Positions 1-5,326 of a stretch of 10,383 nt of DNA are shown piece by piece. Source of the DNA: an uncultured Collinsella sp. Lineage in GTDB: Bacteria; Actinomycetota; Coriobacteriia; Coriobacteriales; Coriobacteriaceae. The notes below the pieces were generated by a model. It saw only the letters and a program-made list of their open reading frames with translations, was not told where the DNA came from and searched no databases. A program made the position numbers and the translations under genes. The stretch is taken from positions 1 to 10,383 of the forward strand of contig CABUUE010000035.1 in NCBI GenBank assembly GCA_902494685.1. The letters run 5' to 3'. Numbering within the stretch: position 1 is the first letter of the stretch; each line of letters starts with the position of its first letter.

Positions 1-1
1 C

Positions 2-790
2 ACCTCGCTCGAGGCCGCCGAGGCAGCGCGAGCGGAGGGTGCAACGCGCATCTACATGACCACCGACGCGCTCGATGCGGCCGAGCTCTCCCCCGCCGAT
101 GCGTTTGAGCAGGGCATCGTGCCCGTGCTCGACGAGGTCTGCCGTGCCGTTGACCACGAGCGCGTCGACCCGTGGGTTGTTGCCGGCGCCACGGTCGCTA
201 TTGGCAACATCTCTGAGCTTGCCCTGGCCGCCCAGGTTGGCGCCACGGCCGAGATTCGCTCTTGCCTGCCGGTGCACAACACGCCCTGCATGGAGGCGCT
301 TGCCGAGCGCGGAGCCGGTGCGTTTTGGCTCTCGCCCGAGATCACACTCGACGAGATTGTCTCGCTCGGCGCCGCCGCGCCCGCGACTCTGGGCATCACC
401 GTCTTTGGCCGGCCGCGCGTCATGACAAGCGAGCATTGCATTCTGCAGGTTGCCAACGGCTGCATCCACGATTGCGCCAACTGCCGCCTGCGTGTCCGCA
501 AGCTCTCGCTCAAGAATATCGACGGAAAGGTCATGCCGGTGCGTACCGACATCCACGGCCGCTCTCGCCTGTACGATGCTTACCCCATCGACCTCACGCC
601 GCAGGTTCCTCAGCTGCTCGATGCCGGCGTGCGTCGTCTCATGGTGGACGGAACGCTGCTCGAGACGGATGAGGTGGGCCGTGCCGTCGCCCGCGTCCGT
701 CGTGCCGTCGAGGCCGCGCAGGCCGGCCGCAAGCCCGCCGCCCGTCTGCGCGGGGCGACCTCGGGCTGCATGTTTGTGGGAATCAGCTAA
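2..790 (+). CDS. U32-family peptidase / RNA hydroxylation protein, 5'-truncated by the window edge
   Basis: The reading frame is open through the left edge, so the true start lies outside; the ATG at 56 is internal. Counting from that codon, the visible part has the features of the C-terminal half of U32 proteins: an LSPE segment near residues 92-95 (TIM-barrel-like core), then a cysteine cluster C128, C136, C140 and C143 after 'VMTSEH'. This resembles the metal/Fe-S-binding cysteines of the family. An 'MPVRTDIHGRSRLYDAYPIDL' type segment follows, and the gene ends in 'SGCMFVGIS', like the usual 'T.G.L.RG.' tail. Some U32 members were first called collagenases, but characterised bacterial members (RlhA, TrhP) take part in prephenate-dependent hydroxylation of 23S rRNA or tRNA. 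Which RNA, if any, this one acts on cannot be read here. The next gene, an RluA-type enzyme 15 nt downstream, supports an RNA-modification role. The family call is firm; the substrate is inference. Confidence 0.85.
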   Translation, partial: TSLEAAEAARAEGATRIYMTTDALDAAELSPADAFEQGIVPVLDEVCRAVDHERVDPWVVAGATVAIGNISELALAAQVGATAEIRSCLPVHNTPCMEALAERGAGAFWLSPEITLDEIVSLGAAAPATLGITVFGRPRVMTSEHCILQVANGCIHDCANCRLRVRKLSLKNIDGKVMPVRTDIHGRSRLYDAYPIDLTPQVPQLLDAGVRRLMVDGTLLETDEVGRAVARVRRAVEAAQAGRKPAARLRGATSGCMFVGIS

Positions 791-805
791 CCGAAAGGCT
801 TACAC

Positions 806-1465
806 GTGAACGAAGAACCTCAAGTCCTCTACTGCGACGCCTGGCTCATGGCCATCGACAAGCCCGCCGGCATGATCGTCCACGGCGACGGCACCGGCGA
901 GCGCACGCTCACCGACTACGCCAGCGACCTGCTGCTGGCGATGGGCGACGGCTTTGCCGCGACCGACATGCAGCCGCTCAACCGCCTGGACCGTGACACC
1001 ACCGGCGTGGTGCTGTTCTCGCTCGACAAGCAGACGCAACCTGCCTTTGACCAGATGGTCATCGACCACGCTTTCGAAAAGCACTACCTCGCGCTCGCCG
1101 AGGGCAAGATCGACTGGGACGAAAAGCTCATCGACAAGCCCATCGCCCGCGACCGTCACGATAGCCGCAAGATGCGCGTTGGCGCCAGCGGCAAGCCGTC
1201 TCAGACGCGCGTGAAGGTGCTCAAGCGTCTTAAGAGCCGTCGTGGCCTGCCCACACGCTCGTATATCGATGTCGAGCTGCTCACCGGCCGCAAACACCAA
1301 ATCCGTGTGCACCTGGCGAGCGAGCGTCATCCCCTGGTTGGCGACGACCTGTACGGAACGCCGCGCCCCTGCGGCCTGATGCTCCATGCCCACAGCGTGT
1401 CCTTTACGCATCCCGTAACCGGTGAGCACATCCACATCGAAGCCCCCTGCCCCTGGGAGCCCTAA
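806..1465 (+). CDS. RluA-family pseudouridine synthase, short form without S4 domain
   Basis: Converts uridine to pseudouridine in rRNA or tRNA. The GTG at 806 is chosen as start because GAAAGG at 793-798 lies 7 nt upstream and the protein then begins with the usual 'YCDAWLMAIDKPAGMIVH' opening of the catalytic domain. The signature NRLDRDTTG is at residues 59-67, with the catalytic aspartate expected at D62; family members usually have H or N at the first position. The second conserved block, GRKHQIRVHLA, is at 161-171. At 219 residues there is no room for an N-terminal S4 RNA-binding domain, so this is the compact RluA/RluE-like or YlyB-like type rather than RluD. It follows the U32 gene by 15 nt and is probably cotranscribed with it. 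The target uridine is unknown. Confidence 0.93.
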   Translation: MNEEPQVLYCDAWLMAIDKPAGMIVHGDGTGERTLTDYASDLLLAMGDGFAATDMQPLNRLDRDTTGVVLFSLDKQTQPAFDQMVIDHAFEKHYLALAEGKIDWDEKLIDKPIARDRHDSRKMRVGASGKPSQTRVKVLKRLKSRRGLPTRSYIDVELLTGRKHQIRVHLASERHPLVGDDLYGTPRPCGLMLHAHSVSFTHPVTGEHIHIEAPCPWEP

Positions 1466-1467
1466 AA

Positions 1468-1485
1468 CCTGCCAAAAAGGGCAGG
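1468..1485 (+). other. Small hairpin just after the pseudouridine synthase stop
   Basis: CCTGCC at 1468-1473 pairs with GGCAGG at 1480-1485 around an A-rich loop, 2 nt after the TAA. The sequence after it (GCACCTTTG) is only weakly T-rich. It may stabilise the mRNA end or act as a weak terminator; the real terminator of this gene is more likely the one at 1767-1803. Confidence 0.4.
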
Positions 1486-1533
1486 CACCTTTGTGGTGGC
1501 TTTGCCGCAATGGCTCAGCCGCGGTCCCAAAAC

Positions 1534-1751
1534 GTCTCGATCTGTAACAGTTAGAACCCATTTTCCGGTCTATCCGTTACAGATCGAGACATTCGAATCC
1601 CCCTCAAGGGAAAATCTCAATCTGTAACAATTACTCGTCAAAATCGGTCCCAGATGTTACAGATCGAGACAAAGGGACGGCAAGGTTCGGAAGTATCTCA
1701 ATCTGTAACACCTAGCCCACTTTTAACGGTCTAGTTGTTACAGATTTAGAC
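1534..1751. repeat. Array of three 57-bp inverted-repeat units (REP-like)
   Basis: Three units lie at 1534-1590, 1614-1670 and 1695-1751. Each has a 15-bp left arm, a 27-bp middle and a 15-bp right arm. Arm consensus is GTCTCGATCTGTAAC, with its reverse complement on the right. Unit 1 arms (1534-1548 and 1576-1590) match perfectly. The left arms of units 2 and 3 begin ATCTCA, and the right arm of unit 3 has two changes. Arms start at 1534, 1576, 1614, 1656, 1695 and 1737, so orientation alternates at 38-42 bp steps. The middles differ, but in units 1 and 3 they extend the stem (TAGA/TCTA and CTAG/CTAG plus CC/GG) around an ATTTT- or CTTTT-containing loop. No gene overlaps. The array looks like a palindromic REP/BIME-type element; no transposase is present to prove it. 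Confidence 0.85.
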
Positions 1752-1766
1752 AAAACGGCAGACAAC

Positions 1767-1803
1767 AAAAGCGGCATCGCCCATCGAGGGTGTTGCCGCT
1801 TTT
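1767..1803. terminator. Bidirectional intrinsic terminator between convergent genes
   Basis: AAAAGCGGCA at 1767-1776 pairs with TGCCGCTTTT at 1794-1803; a further C-G, G-T and CCC/GGG extend the stem around an ATCGA loop (1783-1787). T-rich tails exist on both strands (TTTTCTATT on +, TTTTGTTGT on -). It can end the rluA-side transcript on + and the deoR transcript on -, whose stop codon is about 40 nt away. Confidence 0.88.
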
Positions 1804-1842
1804 CTATTGAGGAACCTAAATGGTTTTGACCTTGCCCTGTCG

Positions 1843-2589
1843 CTAGACCGTGATGACGTTGTCCATCGACTGGTACTTGGCTGGCACCTCGCCCGCGGTA
1901 ATAATCGTTGCGTCGCGGAAGTCCGCGAACTTGACGGGCGCCACCATGCCGAATTTGCTGGCGTCTGAGATTACGAAGCGTTTGGCGGTATGGCGCATCG
2001 AGATACGCTTGACTTGCGCTTCCTCGATATCCGGTGTGGTGAGACCTTGCTCGGCGGCGATGCCATTGGAACCCCAAAAGCCGCAGTTGAAGTTATAGCG
2101 GTCCAGGGTTGCCAAGGCGTCGGGACCGACGAGCGCCTCGGTCTCGGGCTTGAGCTCGCCGCCTAGCACCACGGTGCGCATACCACGCAGGGCGAGATGC
2201 TGAGCATGGAGCACGGAATCGGTCACATAGGTGACACCCTCAAGGCGCGGAAGATGCTCGATGAGCTTGAGGGTCGTGGAGCCCGAATCGATATACACAA
2301 AGCTATCGGGCTCCACCAGAGCCGCGGCACGGGCGCAGATGCGCTCCTTGTCATCGTTATGGAGATCACTGCGCTCGCTGATCGTCAGGTCGCGCGTCAC
2401 GTGCGCGCGTTCCAGACTCGTCGCGCCTCCGTGCACCTTGGCGATACGGTGTGCGCGGTCGAGCGTCTGCAGGTCACGGCGAATGGTGGACGGCGTCACG
2501 CCCAGGGCTTCGGCAAGCTCCGGCACGGTAACCGAGCCGGCCTGCTGCACCATCGACACAATCGCGTTGAGCCTATCTTCCGCAAGCAT
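1843..2589 (-). CDS. DeoR/GlpR-family transcriptional repressor
   Basis: A 248-residue DNA-binding regulator of the DeoR type, the usual size. The N-terminal winged helix-turn-helix is at about residues 6-58, with the recognition-helix signature VTPSTIRRDLQTLD at 31-44 and the K.HGGA wing at 51-56. The C-terminal sugar-phosphate-binding DeoRC domain shows DSGSTT (101-106), GSNGI (173-177), GLTTPDIEEAQVKR (182-195) and SDASKFG (208-214). Family members normally bind operators until a phosphorylated sugar releases them; the ligand here is unknown. The ATG at 2587-2589 lies 3 nt after the stop of the upstream oxidoreductase, and its Shine-Dalgarno GAGGAGGAG is formed by that gene's last codons, so translation is probably coupled. 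The likely target is the oxidoreductase promoter at about 3723-3855, which carries phased repeats. No transporter or kinase is nearby to name the pathway. Confidence 0.93.
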   Translation of the reverse strand: MLAEDRLNAIVSMVQQAGSVTVPELAEALGVTPSTIRRDLQTLDRAHRIAKVHGGATSLERAHVTRDLTISERSDLHNDDKERICARAAALVEPDSFVYIDSGSTTLKLIEHLPRLEGVTYVTDSVLHAQHLALRGMRTVVLGGELKPETEALVGPDALATLDRYNFNCGFWGSNGIAAEQGLTTPDIEEAQVKRISMRHTAKRFVISDASKFGMVAPVKFADFRDATIITAGEVPAKYQSMDNVITV

Positions 2590-2592
2590 CGC

Positions 2593-3672
2593 TTACTCCT
2601 CCTCGGGGTACACGACTCCCCAGTCGGCGCGGAGCTTGGTCATCAGCTCCATAACATCAGAAGCATAGCCCAGAAGCTCGCGCTTCGAATCATCGCCGGC
2701 AACGGCCTTCTCCAGGTCGGCCATCTCGTAGCACAGGGCATAAGCCTCGGTGCCCGCGGCGACCTCCTCGCGATGACCGTCCGCGGTCCACACGATCGTC
2801 GCGTGATCGGCGCGCGGATACTCGTTGACCTCGACATAGCAATTGTCAAAGCTGATGACCGAGCGCTTGGGCTGCTTGGAGTGGAGCGTAAGGCTCACGA
2901 CGCCCAGCTGCTGCTCGGCATTTCGGCAGACGATGCCACCCGCGACGTCAACGCCAGTCTCGCAGGTGTTGCCCAGCGAAACGACCTCAGCGGGCTGGCT
3001 TGCCATAAAGAGGCGCATGACGGACAAGGCATAGACGCCAATATCGAGCATGGCACCGCCAGCAAGGTTGCGATTGTAAAAGCGGTTGGTCAGGTCGCCG
3101 TACTCCTTGTAGCTGCCAAAGTTGAGCTGGGCGAGGTTCATGCGTCCAAAGTCGCCGGCATCCATGCGGCGGCGCAGCTCCTGATACAAGGGCATGTGGA
3201 GCACCGTGGTGGCATCCATAAGGACCACGTTGTGCTCGTCGGCGATGGCACGGGCCTCGTCGAGCTCGGCAGAGTTGAGGGTAATGGCCTTCTCGCAGAG
3301 TACGTGCTTACCAGCTGCCAGAGCGGCACGCAGATAGGTGATATGCGTGTTGTGCGGCGTGGTGATATAGACGGCGTCGATATCCGGATCGGCATAGAGG
3401 TCCTCAACCGTTTCATAGACCTTCTCGATGCCATACTGCTCAGCAAAAGCCTGGGCCTTGGACAGCGTGCGGTTGGCGACGCCCGCAAGCTTGCGGCCGG
3501 CCAGCGCGAGGGACTGGGCCATTTGGTTGGCAATAACGCCGCAACCGATCACAGCCCAGCGAAGCTCGGGAGCCGTAAAAATGTCGTCGGGGAACGGCCG
3601 ATCCTGGACCGAGGCAAACGCCGCCTTAGCGGCTGCCTCGGCGTCGAGCGGAGCCTGTTTGGAATCTGCCAT
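2593..3672 (-). CDS. Gfo/Idh/MocA-family NAD(P)-dependent oxidoreductase, dihydrodiol-dehydrogenase-like
   Basis: A 359-residue oxidoreductase. Numbered from the ATG at 3672, the Rossmann NAD(P) motif is WAVIGCGVIA (39-48), followed by VANRT (65-69), YITTPHNTH (102-110) and the catalytic-lysine motif CEKAI (126-130, K128; most relatives have EKP). The C-terminal substrate domain has GGAMLDIGVY (205-214), where the common DxGxH histidine is tyrosine, as in the dihydrodiol-dehydrogenase-like branch. It probably oxidises or reduces a sugar or polyol; the substrate cannot be read. Two starts are possible. ATG 3672 has a perfect AGGAGG 5 nt upstream and is preferred. ATG 3690, in frame 6 codons earlier, has GAAGGA about 7 nt upstream. 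The first 35 or so residues are alanine-rich and precede the Rossmann fold. It is the first gene of a unit with the DeoR repressor 3 nt downstream. Confidence 0.9.
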   Translation of the reverse strand: MADSKQAPLDAEAAAKAAFASVQDRPFPDDIFTAPELRWAVIGCGVIANQMAQSLALAGRKLAGVANRTLSKAQAFAEQYGIEKVYETVEDLYADPDIDAVYITTPHNTHITYLRAALAAGKHVLCEKAITLNSAELDEARAIADEHNVVLMDATTVLHMPLYQELRRRMDAGDFGRMNLAQLNFGSYKEYGDLTNRFYNRNLAGGAMLDIGVYALSVMRLFMASQPAEVVSLGNTCETGVDVAGGIVCRNAEQQLGVVSLTLHSKQPKRSVISFDNCYVEVNEYPRADHATIVWTADGHREEVAAGTEAYALCYEMADLEKAVAGDDSKRELLGYASDVMELMTKLRADWGVVYPEEE

Positions 3673-3703
3673 GAGTGCCTCCTGAGTCATCGGAAGTCCT
3701 TCA
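3672..3703 (-). promoter_or_regulatory. Two nested ribosome-binding sites for the oxidoreductase
   Basis: On the minus strand, GAAGGA precedes ATG 3690, and AGGAGG lies between ATG 3690 and ATG 3672, with CACTC before the second ATG. The better site belongs to the shorter protein and is itself coding for the longer one. The start is therefore ambiguous by 6 residues. Confidence 0.6.
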
Positions 3704-3722
3704 TTTCTAACAGCCCTATATT

Positions 3723-3855
3723 CGCACAATTGCGCGCGTATCTGCTCGTGTTTGCGTGTTTATTTGCTTATCGGTCATTATTTAGCCATAGTTGGCAGAT
3801 GTTTGCGCGGTTATGCGCATTATCGCGCAAGGCTATGCGCGTAAATGCGCATGCG
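3723..3855 (-). promoter_or_regulatory. Putative operator/promoter region with ~10-bp-phased GCGC motifs
   Basis: TGCGC or CGCGC pentamers begin at 3804, 3814, 3824, 3836 and 3846, almost one per helical turn. Within them, TTGCGCG (3803-3809), ATGCGCAT (3813-3820) and CGCGCAA (3824-3830) share one centre and form a 28-bp dyad. A second near-palindrome built on CGCACAATTGCGCG (3723-3736) lies about 50 bp before the oxidoreductase start and reuses the TTGCGCG half-site. TTGCG/TTGC-like motifs recur at about 3752 and 3764. GATAAT on the minus strand inside the dyad and AATAAT near 3775-3782 are possible -10 boxes, without a convincing -35. DeoR-family regulators often bind repeated half-sites, and the encoded repressor is in this unit, so autoregulation is the simplest reading. 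That assignment is inference. Confidence 0.55.
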
Positions 3856-3966
3856 ACGATCCTTATGAAACATAAAAGGGCGGAACACCATAGCCATAAA
3901 AGACAGAGTAGGCTGTATTACTCCACCCCTCTGGGGGGGCGCAGCCATCAAAGGACTGTTCCAAAC

Positions 3967-4000
3967 TGCCGGCAGATAGGGACTTCCCTAACTGCCGGCA
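3967..4000. repeat. 34-bp near-perfect inverted repeat
   Basis: TGCCGGCAG at 3967-3975 pairs with CTGCCGGCA at 3992-4000. Inside, TAGGGA (3977-3982) pairs with TCCCTA (3985-3990) around a 2-nt centre, with one A-A mismatch. The right-hand TGCCGGCA also starts a second, weaker hairpin running to about 4027 (GGGA 4005-4008 with TCCC 4012-4015, and GCCGG with CCGGC at the ends). There is no T-run, so it is not a typical terminator. It looks like a REP-type palindromic element. Confidence 0.75.
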
Positions 4001-4036
4001 CATAGGGAACGTCCCCAGCTACCGGCGTTTCAACGG

Positions 4037-4171
4037 CACTCATTTAAGCCTGTCCCCAATGAATGCCAAGCGACGACCACTCATTTAAGTCTGTCCCCAA
4101 TGAGTATGTCCCCAATGACTGCCAATCATCGGCCACTCATTTATGTCTGTCCCCAATGAGCCCCCAATGAG
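4037..4171. repeat. Tandem repeat, ~41-bp unit, three copies with internal slippage
   Basis: A 26-bp block beginning CACTCATTTAAG and ending TGTCCCCAATGA occurs at 4037-4062, 4078-4103 and 4134-4159, differing at two positions. The linkers after copies 1 and 2 are also related (TGCCAA, then a CG-containing stretch), giving a 41-bp period. Copy 2 contains an extra 15-bp duplication of TGTCCCCAATGAGTA, which explains the 56-bp step to copy 3. Copy 3 is followed by a shorter partial duplication (CCCCCAATGAG, 4161-4171). In copies 2 and 3, ACTCATT and AATGAG(T) can pair around a 13-nt loop. The minus-strand core GGGGACAGAC resembles intergenic REP-like motifs I associate with REP-associated transposases. 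No such gene is in the window. Confidence 0.8.
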
Positions 4172-4182
4172 TAGGGATAGAA

Positions 4183-4217
4183 AAAGGCCCGGATGCCGTA
4201 GAGGCATCCGGGCCTTT
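4183..4217 (-). terminator. Strong intrinsic terminator of the ribosomal protein cluster
   Basis: GGCCCGGATGCC (4186-4197) pairs perfectly with GGCATCCGGGCC (4203-4214) around a 5-nt loop, and A-T pairs extend the stem to 4183-4217. On the minus strand it is followed by TTTTTCTAT. It starts 26 nt after the rplX stop, so it ends the transcript that carries rplN and rplX. Confidence 0.93.
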
Positions 4218-4243
4218 GCTAGCAACTTGATGTTGCGGGCAGC

Positions 4244-4549
4244 TTAGAACTTGTGGCCGCACTTCTTGCAGACGCGCAGCTTGTTCTTGCCGTCCTTCTC
4301 GTGACCGACGCGGGTAACCTTACCGCACTCGGGGCAGACGAGATTGACGTTGGAGGCGTCGATGGGAGCCTCCTGCGAAACGATGCCGCCCTGCTGGTTG
4401 GCAGCGTTGGGCTTGACGGCCTTCTTGACGACCGAAACGCCCTCGACAACGACCTTGTTCTCGGCGGGGAGAGCACGCAGGATAACACCCTGCTTGCCGC
4501 GATCCTTACCAGAGAGAACCTGGACCTTATCGCCCTTCTTGATATACAT
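4244..4549 (-). CDS. rplX: 50S ribosomal protein L24, zinc-ribbon form
   Basis: A 101-residue L24, an early assembly-initiator protein of the large subunit, located near the tunnel exit. The KOW motif occupies the N-terminus (IKKGDKVQVLSGKDRGKQG, 3-21), followed by VVVEGVSVVKK (33-43), QQGGIV and APIDASNV. The C-terminal part has two cysteine pairs, C72/C75 (CPECGK) and C94/C97 (CKKCG), a probable zinc ribbon; many L24 proteins lack these cysteines. The ATG at 4549 follows the rplN stop by 13 nt with AGGGGAG as ribosome-binding site. It is the last gene before the terminator. In most bacteria rplE would follow. Confidence 0.97.
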   Translation of the reverse strand: MYIKKGDKVQVLSGKDRGKQGVILRALPAENKVVVEGVSVVKKAVKPNAANQQGGIVSQEAPIDASNVNLVCPECGKVTRVGHEKDGKNKLRVCKKCGHKF

Positions 4550-4562
4550 ATATCTCCCCTAA

Positions 4563-4931
4563 CTACAGGGTCTCGGGAGCGAGCGAGACGATCTTCATGT
4601 ACTTCTTGTCACGAAGCTCGCGAGCGACGGGCCCGAAGATACGGGTGCCGACGGGCGAACCATCGTTGTTGATGACAACGCAAGCGTTCTCATCAAAGCG
4701 AATGTAGGAGCCATCCTTGCGGCGGATCTCCTTAACGGTGCGAACGACGACGCAACGGACAACGTCCTTCTTCTTGACGTTGGCGCCAGGGGTAGCCTCC
4801 TGGACAGCACCGATGAACACATCGCCGATGCCTGCATAACGACGCTTGGAACCGCCAAGCACCTTGATGCAGCGAATCTTGCGAGCGCCGGAGTTGTCGG
4901 CGACGTTCAGCATGGTTTGCATCTGAATCAT
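4563..4931 (-). CDS. rplN: 50S ribosomal protein L14
   Basis: A 122-residue L14, full length for the family. It opens MIQMQTMLNVADNSGARK, then CIKVLGGS (21-28), GDVFIGAVQEATPG (36-49), VVRTVKEIRRKDGSYIRFDENACVVIN (62-88) and GTRIFGPVARELR (95-107). L14 sits at the subunit interface and forms bridges with 16S rRNA. GGAGGAA lies about 8 nt before the ATG. Classically rplN is the first gene of the spc operon, and here a 118-nt non-coding gap separates it from rpsQ upstream, in keeping with that boundary. Confidence 0.98.
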   Translation of the reverse strand: MIQMQTMLNVADNSGARKIRCIKVLGGSKRRYAGIGDVFIGAVQEATPGANVKKKDVVRCVVVRTVKEIRRKDGSYIRFDENACVVINNDGSPVGTRIFGPVARELRDKKYMKIVSLAPETL

Positions 4932-5049
4932 GGTAGATGTTCCTCCGAACTAAGAACCGAAGAGAGGTGCGCAGCCTTTAGACGGCCTGTGGTATGCAAA
5001 CCAGGCATACGCACATCTTCGGAAACGTACAAGTCGTAAGAGCGACTGC
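4932..5049 (-). promoter_or_regulatory. S10/spc junction: non-coding gap with hairpins
   Basis: This is the second-longest gap inside the cluster. Just after the rpsQ stop, AGTCG (5032-5036) can pair with CGACT (5043-5047). Further down, GTATGC (4992-4997) pairs with GCATAC (5005-5010). No T-run makes either a clear terminator. On the minus strand TTGTAC with 17 nt to TATGCC is the best promoter-like pair, but each matches consensus at only 3 of 6 positions. By analogy with E. coli, a separate promoter for rplN is plausible but not shown. Confidence 0.4.
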
Positions 5050-5310
5050 TTATTTAGCGCGCTCGACGACCTCGATGAGGCGCCAACGCTTCATCTTGGA
5101 CATAGGACGGGTCTCCATAACGCGGACGGTATCGCCCACGCCAGCCGTGCACTCCTCGTCGTGAGCGTGCAGCTTCTTGGAGCTGGTCATCATCTTGCCG
5201 TACTTGGGGTGACGCTTGCGCTCGGTGATGGTGACGACAATGGTCTTGGCACCGGAGACGGAGGTAACGACACCCGTACGGACCTTACGCGAGTTACGCG
5301 AATCAGTCAT
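5050..5310 (-). CDS. rpsQ: 30S ribosomal protein S17
   Basis: An 86-residue S17, a primary 16S rRNA-binding protein with an OB fold. Characteristic segments are RKVRTGVVTSVSGAKTIVV (8-26), RKRHPKYGKMMTSSKKLHAHDE (31-52), GDTVRVMETRPMSKMKRWRL (59-78) and a charged tail. It starts 16 nt after the rpmC stop, with a GGAGAG ribosome-binding site just before the ATG. It is the last gene of the classical S10 operon order, matching the longer gap that follows. Confidence 0.98.
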   Translation of the reverse strand: MTDSRNSRKVRTGVVTSVSGAKTIVVTITERKRHPKYGKMMTSSKKLHAHDEECTAGVGDTVRVMETRPMSKMKRWRLIEVVERAK

Positions 5311-5326
5311 GTTCTCTCCTTAGGTC

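Noticed and set aside
800..1561. A 253-codon minus-strand frame opposite the pseudouridine synthase
   Set aside because: It is a codon-bias shadow; the + strand frame carries the RluA signature and a ribosome-binding site.
1534..1751. CRISPR array
   Set aside because: The repeated arm alternates in orientation, the repeat is only 15 bp, the spacers are partly self-complementary, and there are no cas genes.
3921..3940. C-run/G-run hairpin (CCCC and GGGGGGG) as a terminator
   Set aside because: The loop is only a few bases and no T-tract follows on either strand; it may simply be low-complexity sequence.
2197..4005. A long open frame on the + strand opposite the oxidoreductase and repressor genes
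   Set aside because: It is antisense to two genes with clear family motifs, has no recognisable domain, and results from the GC-rich third positions of the real genes. Its 3' part runs through repeats.
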